A program made the translations under genes and the position numbers. Positions 23,269 to 35,404 of a stretch of DNA of 64,000 nucleotides are shown here, one piece after another (the stretch's first letter is position 1; each line of letters opens with the position of its first letter). Under the pieces are notes generated by a model. The model was not told the origin of the DNA. It worked only from the letters and a program-made list of their open reading frames with translations, and did not search any database. Origin of the DNA: Cordilura impudica. Its lineage: Eukaryota; Arthropoda; Insecta; Diptera; Scathophagidae. The stretch covers positions 137,586,738 through 137,650,737 of the forward strand of contig OY821520.1 in NCBI GenBank assembly GCA_963682025.1, given 5' to 3'.

Positions 23269-24469
23269 TTTAAAGTACTTTTTCATTACACTAACAATAA
23301 GTTACACTTTTTTTTATATAGTTAAAAAATTTTCTTGAAATTTATATATTTTGTAAATTTACAATAAAAATTGTTATATTTCATAAATTTACCATAAAAA
23401 TTGATATAGAAATATTTAAAAAGACTATAAAAAAAACTTAACTAAAGCAAAAACATACGAGTTTTTCATTGAAACTTCTCTATCTTGAACCAATATAAGG
23501 TAATTTTACGTTCGCTGCTTAATAAATTATATTTTAACTTGGGATCTTTCAAAAAAAAAAAAAACAACCTTTGGCCCTTGTGCACATTAGGACTAAAAAG
23601 TTTACGGGGGCCAAAGTTTGGCATTTTCTGAAAAAATTTACTTAAAAAATTGTTAAAAAGTATTAGTTGTAAAATAAACTGAAAAAATAAGACATTATAT
23701 TAAAAAAAAAAAACCTTTTTTTACCTTTTAACACTTCACTTTTGTACTAAAATTCAACTACAAATGAAAATGTATTTTAAACCCTCCGTAACTTTTTTTA
23801 TTTACGTTTTATAGCAAAACTTAAAGGCTAAAGTCTCACCTACCAAAAAAAAAACCCCATATCAAAATTCGAATCCAATCAAAAGTTATAGATTTTTTAC
23901 CGCCTTCTCGTCAAATGGTCCACTGTGCGTGGGCAAAGGAGGGCGTGTGTGCTCATTAATAACAGTAAGTTATCCAATCGAGGCAATCGACTCGTTAGAA
24001 CATCGTCGGAGTGTGGGTGTTCTATAGAACAATATTAGAATATTACAATGCCATTCCAAGTGCCTGACTTTAAGCTCGTACCACCCGCTTCTACAGCAGA
24101 TTAAATCTGTTTGTAGTCTATTGATCAGTCGAACGCACAAGGCAGTACAAATAAAATTCGATTATCAGTCGAATTAGCCAGATGTGGAATAAACTCCCCA
24201 CTCATATCTCTACTGACTCTTACAATCTAGAAAAATTAAAGACAAATATCAACAAACACGAATCCCCCTTTCTTCCAACAATTAACCTATCTTCTTGTGA
24301 TGAATACAATGTACAACAATTCTAAGAGGCATTCCACGAGTGTTGATTTATAATATACTAGATGTAGCCCGGTGTGCTTCGCTATTCCCTCCCCCGAATC
24401 GTAACAAAAGGGTTCACTGTTATTTGTTTTTTCATTCGGTACAACAATTATCAGATTTTTCGGCATTCG

Positions 24470-25554
24470 GATTTATCAAAGCTTTCTGGTATAGCGACTG
24501 ACGGTGCTGCTTCAATGATTGGTCCTAAAATCGGTATGACTACTCTTTTATCCGAACATATTGAACAAAAAGGAATACATACTGATTTAATGAAGTATCA
24601 CTGCATTATACACCAACAAAATTTAATTGGCAAAAATCTGGGTTTCGACCATGCTATGAAAAAAGTTGTGAAAGCTCTATATTTCATCCGATCATGTGGA
24701 TTAAATCACAGACAATTTAAGGAACTTCTTAATGAAATTGAATGCGAATATGGTGATGTTTTGTACTATAGTGATGTTCGTTGGTTAAGTAGAGGCAAAG
24801 TTCTGTAACGTGTCCTTAACCTTATTGAAGAAATTAAAATGTTTTTAAATGAAAAAAGTCAGCCAGTGGATTATTTGGAAGATTCAAAATGGATATGTGA
24901 TCTCGCATTTTTAACAGATATATGCGGCCATTTAAATGATCTGAACCTAAAACTTCAAGGAAAATGTCATTTAATCACGAAATTACATGGTGACGTGTCA
25001 GCTTTTCGAATCAAGTTATCATTGTTCCATTCCCAAATCAATAATACCTGTAACTTTTCGAACTGCGATGACATATTTAAAAAGTACAAGATGAACAGTA
25101 ATCAATATGTTATTTATATTGAACAACTGCAGCAATTTTTCAATAAACGATTTGAAGACTTTGACCGGTACAAAATACGGTTCAGCACATTTGCTAATGC
25201 TTCGAAACATCACATGAAAACTCTGAATCAAAACTCCAACTTGAGCTTATTGAAATTCAGTCAAACGAAGAATTGAAGTTCAAATTTAAGGAAGGAGACT
25301 TAATGAACTTCTACAGATGTCTTGCTACAGAAAACTTTGCAAATTTACGAGAAAATGCTGCGCTTTGTGGAAGTTTATTCGGAAGTACATACATTTGTGA
25401 GCAAACTTTTTCAATAAGGAAGTTGAATAAATCAATTCAAAGAAACCGACTTACAAATAAAAATCTAAACGCCGTGGTAAAGGTAGCTACTACAAATATT
25501 AGTCTGGATGTAAAAAAGTTAGCATCTAATATGCAACCACAAAATTCACATTAA
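24470..25554 (+). pseudogene. hAT transposase, duplicated 3' half
   Basis: This copies the catalytic and C-terminal parts of the 16577-18365 transposase. It has SGIATDGAASMIG, YHCIIHQQNL and LFGSTYICEQTFS. Its lesions differ: TAA after GKVL (about 24807, CAA in unit A), while the unit A TAG at 17941 is CAG here. A shift near 25200 separates the last 93 codons (25273-25554). Independent lesions mean that both copies decayed after the duplication. The first Asp and BED finger lie outside the duplicated unit. Confidence 0.85.
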
Positions 25555-26099
25555 AAATAAGTTGTTTTTGATTAAGTTACTAATATATTTTGAATTATTT
25601 TGAATGTCAATTTCCTTGTTTTTGTAATAAAGTATATATGTAATAATTACTGTTTCTAGTTTTTGTGATTGTCTAATCAATAATTTTCTAATGCGGCCCA
25701 CATTAAATTATTAATTTTCTAATGCGGCCCATAGCGTTGAAAAGGTTGTGCATGACTGCTCTACATATTATCGATAGTTCAATAATAACAACTAGTTTTA
25801 CCGTCATTACAGATTTATCCATTTCTTTTTGCCGATTCTTATCAATTAAAAATATTGCAAGATAATCGCAATTTTATAACTAGTTTTTTTTACCTAATTT
25901 ATAATAATGATCTCAAAACGTAGTAAATATTATAAATAGAAAGAAATTGCTTTTAAATTTGTTCTGCATGGTCATATCAACAAAATATTCGTCACGACTC
26001 AAGGAACCAAGAACATATTTTGCAGATCTTCTTTAATATTTTAAAAATTCCCACAGCTACTTTGCACCAAACGAAGAAGATAACTATAAATTTTATCAG

Positions 26100-26690
26100 C
26101 CGAATAAATAATATACGTTTGATCAAAATCGGGTTAAAACGGTAGAACAAAACATCGGTCACAAGAAATCGCCTAGCCTATTAATATTATAGATTAACAA
26201 CTATAAACAAAATGAAGGAGGCATTAAAGTTTGGAAAAGCATTCATGAAAAATGTCCTCTCAAAAATTTCAAAACAAAACCCCAAATAAGCAACGTTAGG
26301 TGGAATTCTATAACAATTCCAGCAATATTAGCATTTGTCGTAGTTCCGAAATACCCATGCGAACTATATAAAGTATGTCAATTTATATGTGAGGCATGGT
26401 ATCACGTATGATTTTCAACCCTTGGTTTCCTCGAACACAATTTTGAACTGTTTAAAAATTTATCGATATTTAAAAAAGCAACACAAATTTAATAAACACA
26501 TACACAAACAGCCTAGTATAGTTTTGTGTATAGTTTTGCTCCAAAAAAATTTGTACCAGATGGTGTACATCTGCAAAGAAATACCTTTTAAATGGTATAG
26601 TTTTGTCAAAATCGGTTGGTAACTGAAAGCTTAAATGGGATCTAAAGGAATCGCCTTATCTATTAATATTATAGATATAATAAAATTATA
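26100..26690. pseudogene. fragments of Helitron-A and hAT-like transposase in unit B
   Basis: 26108-26196 is the 5' part of Helitron-A copy 1. 26200-26480 keeps RWNSITIPAILAFVVVPKYP-like sequence of the hAT-like tail. 26480-26690 is the 5' half of Helitron-A copy 2, ending CTATTAATATTATAGAT. Deletion junctions join these pieces directly. Confidence 0.65.
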
Positions 26691-27269
26691 GACATATTAG
26701 ATATATTAAATAAAAATCAAAAAAAGTTCAGTTAGTTTTTAGAAATAGCAATTGCTGCGGAAGGTTTTTATGCCAAAATGATGATTTTTATTATCACCTG
26801 CTGATACATAAAATTTTTTTAAAAAATTAGTCATAACCCTAATATATATTTTAATATATTCTTGTGACATTTGTATTTTTTCTTCTTTATATTAAGCAAC
26901 TTTACCAAAAAAAAAAGCACGTAGTTTATAACAAATGTTATTTTTTAATTTAAATGTTTTGTAGTCTACTTTGAAAACCAAAAAATTTCATATAATTTTT
27001 TTTTTAATCCGATCATATATTTTGACTGAAGAAGTTTTATCAATAAAAACATTTAAGCAAATAAATTTTAAATTTAAACAAAACAAGCAATTAATACTAT
27101 AAACTGCCTGCAGATACATTATGATATTTGAAATCATTTTACAAAAGTTGAATTTTCTTATTGGGATGTACAAAAGATGTTCACTAAGTTTTTTTTGTGA
27201 TGCATGACTTTACCATTCACTATTACGGTTATATCCAAATTTTGATGTAATAGAAAATACTTGAACAAC

Positions 27270-27724
27270 ATATATAATCAGCGCATGGGAAACTATTTTT
27301 TGCTCCATAAATGGGCATGCTCATGTATGGGCAGGAGCTTCAAAGTTTATTTTGCAGCTACTGGACCGTGTGCAAAGGAGGGCGTGTGTGCTCATTAATA
27401 ACATTAAGTTATCCAATAGACGCAATCGCCTCGTTAGAACATCGTCGGAGTGTGGGTGTTCTATAGAACAATATTAGAATATTGCTATGCCATTCCAAGT
27501 GCCTGACTTTAAGCTCGTACTACCCGCTTCTCCAGCAGATCAAAGCCGTTTGTAGTCTATGGATCAGTTGAACGCAGAAGGCATTACAGATAAAATTCGA
27601 TTATCAGTCGAATTAGCCAGATGTGGAATAAACTCCCCACACATATCTCTACTGACTCTTACAATCTAGAAAAACTAAAGACAAATATCAACAAACACGA
27701 CTCCTTCTTTCTTCCAACAATTAT
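27270..27724 (+). pseudogene. LINE RT C-terminus in unit B, with Transib empty site
   Basis: Same LINE fragment as 20795-24330 but with no Transib in it. The frame crosses the empty site at about 27357 (GCTACTGGACCGTGTGCAAA), where unit A has two copies of CGTGG around the element. The rest matches unit A (VLINN, then the MWNKLPTHIY frame). Stops and shifts make it non-functional. Confidence 0.75.
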
Positions 27725-28946
27725 CAGATTTTTCGGCATTCCCACCCTGGAGCGAGGTACATGTAGTTGCCCATGAGAAGAACATGGATTTTCCGAATTA
27801 GATCTGAACTTAAAATATCATTTGGCAATTTTTCTTTTTAGCGATTTTTGATTTTTCCCTTTTTTGATTTTGAAGATTTTTGTTTTTTGGGCGATTTTTA
27901 TTTTTCGCGATTGTCGGGTTTGGCGATTTTTGATTTTGGCGATACATTTTCCACGACATATCACATTCATAACTAATTTTTTACTTGTCAAAAGACTGCC
28001 GCTTTCGCTGTACTTCATATTTTTTATATAGGAGGTGCCACGCCCACTAATCCCATCCCGCCAAATTTTTATTGGACTACTCACATTAATATCTGATGGA
28101 CTCGTGCACAATGTCGAGTCTTTCCATTTCATAGTATACCAGTTATATGATATTAGATATCTAATTTGCATGGGCGGTGCTACGCCCACCGCTTCGATCA
28201 CGTTCAGTTCGACTAATCATACAAAGAACCTATGTGCTCACGCAAAGCCACAAAACTCTCTCTTTTAGAGTACTCCAGATATATGACATTAAATAGTTAA
28301 TTTGCATGGGGAGTGCCACACCCATTGCGCTATGGTTTCAAATATAACATTTCTTGGCCAAAATTCAATTTTTCTCACATTCTCTTTGCATTTTTTTGTT
28401 TTTGTAGTCTAATAGTGAACACTTCAAAACAACAAAAAACAAATTGTGTTTTAAAAAATTATGCATAACCGTTATAATACAACAACTTAAATTTGAAGTT
28501 TTTAAGCAAATCTTAAAAAAGAAAAACGCGTTTTTTTTTACATTTCAGTTATTAATTTCTGTTTTTAAAAACTAAAAGAATCTGATATTATTATAAATGG
28601 AAAAAATAGCTGAGGGTAAGTACAATAACAATTTTATATTACAAAAGTGTAAAATATTGGCGTCATGATAAAAAAAAATAAGTCTTTCATGCACACCAGA
28701 AAAAAATTTAATGGAAAAAAATTAACTTTAGGTAGACTTACAAAAAATCTTTAAAAATATATAATTGTATGAATAATTAGAAAACAAAGATTAGAATACG
28801 TACCTTAATTCCCTTTTGTTAGATCTTGCCGATACTTGCCGATTAAAAAAAAATTATTTTTTCCAGAAAACTTTTCCTTCAAAAATTCGTATTTATTCCA
28901 AATCTGGCTTACAGGGCAAACAAAAGAACAAAAACATGACCTAATA

Positions 28947-31900
28947 TTAACCCTTTGACGACCATACATTTTTGGCCGAAGGGATCTTTATTTTGTTTTT
29001 ATTTCCGTGATATAGGTCCCAATAATAGTTACCTCAAAAAAAATTGGCCTCCCAGGTCCTCTCCTTGTCCCTAATTTTGCTTGGCAAATATACTTGCCTG
29101 TGCGTTGAAAGGGAACTTTTTACCCCAAAAAAAATTATTTGAAAAATATGATATTTTATATGTATTTTATTTATTTAAGTATTTAGAAATTAACTTTTAA
29201 AGAATTTTAACAAATTTAAGACCATAAATGTTATTTGTGGTATTCGCCAAAGCAGTCACGTGATGTAGTGAAACATAGGAATACATTGCATTGAGTGCAA
29301 AATACATTTGTGCGACTATATTTGCTATTGGAGGCACAATTGACGCAGTGCTTCCAATTTTCACGCTTTTCCATTTTGTGGAGAGATTTTGGTTTGTTTA
29401 TAAAGTGACTTCCGGTTCTAGTTGTCTCTGGGAATGTGCGCGTTCTTGAACTGAAGTCACTAATTAACTACTTTGCCAAAGCTGCCCGAAACTCAATCGA
29501 AGTCACGTTCTGCCCAAAGCTGTTGACCGACATGAGTTTATTGTATATGATGTAGCTATTATGGACGCATATTTCGAAAAGATCGAAGAACAAGCGAATA
29601 TAGAACCGCCATTTGCTTCTACGATCGTACTCATAGTAAACCTTTTTTTGGTCCATCAGATCGACATCTCCCATTCCCTTATTGTAATGCTGGACAACCA
29701 ATGGGCAATCGACATCAATTTTGCTAGCTTGCCCAGCTACACCCCGCTTTACTTTGAATACAGCAGTTGGATCGATACAATTTGAAGCCAGATAAACAGC
29801 ACGATTATCCATCCATTTGATTACGGAAATGCTATCGGATGTAAAATAGCTTATGTCGCCACGCTTCATATCTTTATCCGCCGGAAACTTCTTTGGCATG
29901 TGTTTTGTGTTGCTTCGAATTGTTCCGCATGCCATTATACCATTTTTATGTAGAATCTCCATCAAGTTCAAGCTCGTAAAAAAGTTGTCGCAGTAAACTT
30001 CAACCCCTTTATTTGCTAGTGGTTCACATAATTGCAAAACTACAGACTCACCAAGACCGTGCTCAACAAACGCCTTTTTCCCAGTATATATGTCCACGTT
30101 ATACAGGTATCCAGTGCTCGACTCACATAAACACCAAAGCTTGAAGCCCCATGACACGGGCTTGTTCTTCATGTACTGCTTCATGGCGTTATGTCCCTTG
30201 AACTTCACCATATGTTCGTAAATTGATAATTTTTTAGAATACGTGTATGCGTCTGGCATAGCTTTGTTCATATGGTTAATAATTTGGCGGATTTTACATC
30301 CACGGTCGCTAACATCAACCTGATCATTGTGGAAAAAGTGCAAATTAGAAGTAATTTCCTCAAATCGAAGCCGAGGCATGATATCTACGATTTGAGCTTG
30401 ATGAAATGTCTGATCTGTAGACCAATATAAACGAATGCTGGGTAGTTTTACTAGGCTCATACGTATGATTAGACCCATATAAGCTTTGAACTCTTCCACA
30501 GTCAGAGTGAAAACACGTCCCTTTTGTCTGGCATATAGGTTAGACTGCTCCACTATCATTCTGCACAATTCTGAAACAAAAAAATAATAGAAACTAAGAA
30601 ACTAGTATTTTGCAATTGTAAAAACTTACCTTCAAAATTACAAACAGTATTGAACACATCATACGCTGGCGGCATTTCCTCATGTCTATGCATAATGGGT
30701 TTTTGAACTTGGGAATGTTCATATATGCAATTTTCGGTGAAAACGGGCTTTTTATAGGCAAGTGTCTCTCTGAACCAGAAATTCTTCTCTGGTGGTATAA
30801 AAAATACTGGCTCTTCTGGTACTGGTACAGCATTTGAAGTCGATGCAATTGGCTCATTCTCTACTGCAACTGGTGCCGGCTTACGGCCAATGCGCGGCTT
30901 CTTAACTACAGGAGATTTTACGGGATTAGTGCCTTCGATAAAAACTTCTAAGGAATCATCCTCTTGGATTTCTAAAGCATCATTTTCGAGAAAAACAATG
31001 TCTTCTTCGTCCATGTATGTGACAGCTTCTTCCTCATTGTCACTGCTGTCGCAAAGCAAAAGTTGTTCAATTTCGTCCGGACGAAGAAAAAAATAACGGT
31101 CACGGACTGATCCACTCATATTAAAATTTTTAGTTTTAATCACTTCAAATAAGAGAACATTATACTAAAATACACAATATAATAAAAAATAACACCGGAA
31201 ATAATTACACTTTAAATTAATAACGCAGAAAACACGTCTATTCTAATTGATTTCGAATAATTAATGTAGGCTTTTGGACTCTAATTTTATTTTTTTGAGG
31301 ATGAAACACGTTTTCGACTATTATTTTTTAGTATTTGAATTCAATAAAAATTTTATTTATAAATTCAATCAGGTTTTTTTGGTGCTTTCACTTCAATATC
31401 TATAATGAGGCTGTTTTTGTTTGTCTGTTTTTGAAAATATATTATATTATATATGTCATAGCCTACTTATTCTAATTGTTAGTTACTTTTAAAAAATGTA
31501 CGTTAATATTATCCGTCTGTCAAAGCCTACTTTTTCTAATTGTCTGTTAAACCTAAACTCTGTACTTTAATATATCAAATCCTACATTAATAGATGAAAA
31601 CAAACAAGCAGCGCAAAAAAATTGCAACTTGAAACAATTACAAACAAAATGCGTTTTGTTCAATTAAATTTCATCAATAACAGTTAAAAACAAACATGGA
31701 ACGAAAAATGAAAATTTATATTTTTTAGGTGCGTTTTTTTCCGTTTCAACCCACAGGCAAACATACTTGCCAAACTTATTTGGGGCAACTGTGGGCAGAC
31801 TGAAACCTACACAAACGTCCCCCGAATATTTTTGCAAAGGCAAGGGGTGCCCCCAAAATATACCCGAGTCTTAGACAAGTGTGCCCTACACTCACCCCAC

Positions 31901-32118
31901 AGCGGCCCCCTGAAGTAGCGCCACTTTTTGGCCAACTTTAAGTTCCCCTGGCGGGCAAAGCGAGCCAGATAGGGCCTAATATCCTACCACAGTTTTGTTG
32001 CACCAACTCTCCGCTACAATTAAGGTGTGAATATATTTACTCTATCTCTTATCTGGACAATTATATGAGCCAAAAACCCCTGGGCAAGCATGTTTGCCTG
32101 TGGTCGTCAAAGGGTTAA
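28947..32118 (-). mobile_element. piggyBac element 2, perfect 14 bp ends and TTAA duplications
   Basis: CCCTTTGACGACCA at 28951-28964 is perfectly repeated in inverse at 32101-32114. TTAA flanks both (28947-28950, 32115-32118). A subterminal inverted pair lies at 29083-29113 and 31741-31771 (shared core ACAGGCAA/TTGCCTGT). The element is about 3.16 kb and holds one transposase gene on the minus strand. The right non-coding 0.9 kb has an unusually GC-rich block at about 31740-32000. It is inserted in the 5' part of Transib 2. Confidence 0.93.
29231..31119 (-). CDS. piggyBac transposase, two exons, one in-frame stop
   Basis: A cut-and-paste DDD transposase. Translation most likely starts at MSGSVRDRYFFLRPDE (31119); an upstream Met at 31143 is also in frame. 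The N-terminal 130 residues are acidic and Pro-rich. Exon 1 ends at 30630 and exon 2 starts at 30570. The 59 bp intron has GTAAGT and TTTGTTTCAG and splicing gives CNFEELCRMIVEQ in frame. Catalytic Asp positions are visible in NVDIYTGK, EVYCDNFFTSL and NKGMGDVDLMDQ. TAG at 29470-29468 stops the frame after FRAALAK. Reading on in the same frame gives HCVNCASN and CTQCNVFLC, the C-terminal Cys-rich DNA-binding domain, to a natural TAA at 29233-29231. Full length would be about 609 residues, normal for the family. Apart from the TAG it looks intact, so it is recent. Whether the TAG is a null mutation, an assembly error or read through is unknown. Confidence 0.88.
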
Positions 32119-34178
32119 AGTATGTAACTAATACAATTGGAGCGCAAAATCTTTCTGATACTTTTAATAAATATTTGCATCAAATAGTACCTGTGTTTTG
32201 CTCAAATTTAAAAAGAAATTGGGAAAAATGCAATCGAACGCACAAAACATTTATTTTAAAAAAAGTGGTTGGTTGGATTGTGAACTAATATTGACAAAAC
32301 AAAACACACCAAGAGCAAGAATATTAGAAGAATGTCCGATGGATGTATGTTCAGATGAGCCAAGTACGTCAGGAGCTGGACCACCATGCCTATCATTCTC
32401 TCAGAAGTCTGAGCGAAGTAAGAGAAGAGAAGCAGCTGAACTTGTGAAATCTACCAAAAATGAAACCAATCTATTTATCCATGCAGCAGCAATGTCAGCT
32501 CGCAAACGAGGAAATGTTGATTTGGCAGTTGTTCTGAGGAAAGCTGCAGAAAATCCGACAAGACCGTCAAAAATTAGAAAATCGTGCACCCAAGATGTGA
32601 CAACACAAATTGCTCTTTCTGAAGATGAAGCGTTGGCATTTCTTCTTGAAAACAATTTTTCAAAGAAACAGTATACCAATATTCGAATCGAATGCAAGCT
32701 TAAAAATGCCGATATTTTTCCATCCTACAAGAAAATTATCGAGGCAAAAAGTAAATGTAGGCCAGATAACACTACTGTTAGCGAAAGTATTGCAAAAGTG
32801 CCTTTACAAGGGCTTGTAAACCACACGGCTACAAGAATAGTTGAGCTGCAAAAAGAGGTCATAATATCTATAACGAATTCCGAAAATACGAACTTTATGT
32901 CTGCAGAATTTATTTTGAGTTATGGTTTTGATGGAAGTACCGGCCAAGCTCAGTAAAAACAATCCTATTTGGAGCCAAGTAAATCACACATTTCAGATTC
33001 ATGCATTTTAGCTACGACAGTAATTCCACTGAGAATATTGCACTCGTCAGGCAAACCTCTCTGGAATAATCGCACACTGCAATCGACGAGATTTTGTAGA
33101 CCCTTTAAACTTGAGTTTACTAGAGAAACAAGCGACGTTATCTTAAAAGAAAAAGACGATTTAGAAAAACAAGCTGAAAATTTAAAAAATTTGAAAATTA
33201 TATTATTACAGTATCTAATTGCAATCGACGGAAAAGTTTTAAGTATTATTACCGGAACTAAATCGACTCAAACTTGCCCTATTTGCGGTTGTACTCTAAA
33301 GGACTTTATTAAAATTATGGACTTTATTATTCCGAACAATTTCGTCCGATCAGCAACAATTTGAAGCATGGCATAAGTCCACTACACTGCTGGATTATAT
33401 TTTTTGAGTTTATTTTTCATTTGGGTTACAAATGTGACGTAAAAAAGTGACAAATCAAATCGGATGAAGATAAGTTGATTGTTATGCAAAAAAGGAGAAA
33501 GTTCAAAATGATTTTTGGGCAGACCTTGGTCTACGCGTTGATGTTCCAAAAATTGGTGGCTCTGGTAATACCAACGATGGAAAGACATCTCGTCGAGCAT
33601 TTGCGGAACACAATATGTTTTCGAAAATAACTGAAGTTGAAGAGGAACTAATATTTCGTTGTAAGATAATATTGATATGCCTATCTTCTCAGTTTTCCTT
33701 AAATTTAGACAAAGTTGAAATATATTGTTTTTAAACGGCAGCATTAATTCAACAAAAATACCCTTGGTTGCCCATGACCCCAACTGTGCACAAAGTGTTT
33801 ATACACTCGAGGCAAATAATTCAAAACACTGCACTGCCGGTTGGTTGTTTTGCAGAAGATGCTGCAGAGTCCCGAAATAAATTATATACATCTGAAAGGT
33901 TGCATCATGCCTGAAAAACAAGCCGCATCGATAATCTCACTGATGTTTTTAACAGAGCAATGGATACATCAGATCCACTAATATTATCCCTGCATATTAA
34001 TACACGTGTTCATCAACGAAAACGTTTAACACTTCCACCAGAAGTTGTTGAATTATTATGCTGTGAGGATCCCATAGGAGCATATTTACCCTTACACCAC
34101 ACTGAAGACGATGAATGTATGACTGATGAAGATGCATATAACGAGGAGGAAAACTTAGTTTTAGATAGCAAATTTTAA
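32119..34178 (+). pseudogene. Transib 2 transposase, decayed
   Basis: Begins near 32140 (QNLSDTFNKYLHQIVP), shifts frame near 32270 (WLDCELILTKQ), then stays open to 32956. That block includes LVKSTKNETNLFIHAAAM, a SEDEALAFLLENN region, LQGLVNHTATRI and the first catalytic Asp motif SYGFDGSTGQAQ just before a TAA. The next frame (32969-33364) has TRFCRPFKLEFTRET, IAIDGKVLSIITGTKS (second Asp) and the CPICG zinc motif. 33365-33800 is full of stops. The last blocks give TVHKVFIHSRQIIQN and AEDAAESRNKLY (catalytic Glu region) and a frame to 34178 ending LVLDSKF. Order and motifs match Transib 1 and RAG1-like transposases. Confidence 0.78.
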
Positions 34179-35404
34179 ATATAATATTTTTTTAAGTGGA
34201 ATTAACATTATGTTTTTATTTATTATTTATTTATTTATTAGGTCAATGGAATAAATCCTTACAGATCTGTTTAAATTATATAATTACATATGTACATATA
34301 TTGAAACAATTAAATGATTTAAAAATAAAAACAAATAGTTAGGAATTTAAGAAAATAATGATATTATGCTTAATTACATCAGTGTTCAATGAAAAATCAA
34401 TTAATTGATAAAGATTATTATAAACACAACAAATTCTTCTAAAAGGATTAGCTAGAGCATAGTTGGTTTGAAAAGATTTAACAAAGAGTGGTTGGAATTG
34501 GCGTGATACTCGTTGAGGAACATTAAAAGTTATATTGTTGACAAGAAAGTCAGAAGAGATTTCACCATTAATTAGGTTGATCATAAGTGTCACTTTTAGC
34601 ATACTCCTACGGCTTTCCAAAGTAGGTAATTTTATTAATTTTAGTCGATCAACGTATGAAGGTAGATTAATTGCAGAATTCCAAGGTAAGCCACGTAAGC
34701 AAAAGAGTAGAAATTGTTTCTGTACAGACTCGATTCGTTGAATATGAATGTTATAGGAGGGATCCCATATTATTGACCCATATTCTAAAATAGGTCTTAT
34801 AAGAGATGTAAAAAGTTGTTTGGTTATGTAAGGATCAATAAATTCTTTTGCCCATCTTTTAATAAAGGCGAGTGTACCTCTAGCTTTATTAACTGTCATG
34901 GTGACGTGAGATACAAAGTTTAATTTAGGATCAAGTAGAATCCCTAAATCCAGAAAAGTATCAACAAGTTCAAGCTGATATCCGCCCAAAAAGTAGTTAG
35001 CAGGAAAAACATTATTTCTAGAAAAACGCATACATTTACATTTTTTCAAATTTAGTTCCATTAGGTTACGGTTACACCACGAAAAGAAATTGTTGAGATC
35101 TGATTGAAGATGAATATGATCATTATGTTGACAGTAACTTAAAAAAATTTTAACATCATCAGCGTACATTAAAACGTTGCAAAAATTTATCACTTTTTGA
35201 AGATCATTGATGAAAAGGGAGAAAAGAATTGGTCCAAGATGGCTTGAGGAACACCAGAAGTCACAGTAATATCTTTAGATGACATATTATTATACATTAC
35301 ACGTTGTGTTCTCTCAGAAAGATATGATTTTATCCATTTAAGGCTTAATGGTGTTAAACCTAATAAATCCAATTTGATCAGTAGAAGGTTATGGTTTACT
35401 TTAT

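Larger units (their letters stand above)
20899..23927 (+). mobile_element. Transib element 1, 5 bp target duplication CGTGG
   Basis: The left end is CACATTGGACCATATTTTGA. The right end, read as complement, is CACAGTGGACCATTTGACG, followed on both by an AAGGCGG box. CACAGTG equals the consensus V(D)J recombination-signal heptamer, as expected for Transib ends. Both sides carry CGTGG (20894-20898 and 23928-23932), a GC-rich 5 bp duplication typical of Transib. The duplicated region at about 27357 carries the empty site (GGACCGTGTGCAAAGG), confirming both boundaries. The left 1.2 kb is non-coding and contains a captured piece of the mini-me-like repeat. A damaged transposase occupies about 22085-23268. 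Confidence 0.92.
20795..24330 (+). pseudogene. LINE reverse transcriptase C-terminus, split by Transib 1
   Basis: The part before the Transib insertion reads AHVWAEASKFILQLLDRV. The part after it (from 23928) continues QRRACVLINNSKLSNRRNRL, then LVPPAS and, in another frame, MWNKLPTHIYTDSYNLEK and INLSSCDEYNVQQF before a stop near 24325. This is the tail of a jockey/CR1-type LINE protein. Frame shifts and stops are frequent. The unit B copy (27270-27715) is uninterrupted and reads straight across the insertion point. Confidence 0.75.
17279..24468. repeat. tandem duplication, unit A
   Basis: Unit A begins GGATTTATCAAAGC inside the hAT transposase and ends CGGCATTC inside Helitron-B copy 3. 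The sequence at 24469 restarts at GGATTTATCAAAGC. Unit A contains the hAT 3' half, Helitron-A copies 1 and 2, a hAT-like C-terminal fragment, a LINE fragment interrupted by Transib element 1, and the Helitron-B 3' tip. Without the Transib insertion it is about 4.15 kb. Confidence 0.85.
24469..27741. repeat. tandem duplication, unit B
   Basis: Unit B restarts at GGATTTATCAAAGC (compare 17279) and ends CGGCATTC at 27741 (compare 24468), after which Helitron-B continues. It lacks three blocks present in unit A: most of Helitron-A copy 1, the hAT-like tail plus half of Helitron-A copy 2, and about 166 bp between two CAACAATTA repeats (24276 and 24442 in unit A). It also lacks Transib 1. The remaining sequence is nearly identical to unit A. 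Confidence 0.85.

Noticed and set aside
24442..27741. 27 bp duplication (24442-24468 and 27715-27741) as a target-site duplication of a mobile element
   Set aside because: It is explained better as the end of the tandem duplication unit combined with a deletion at CAACAATTA in unit B.
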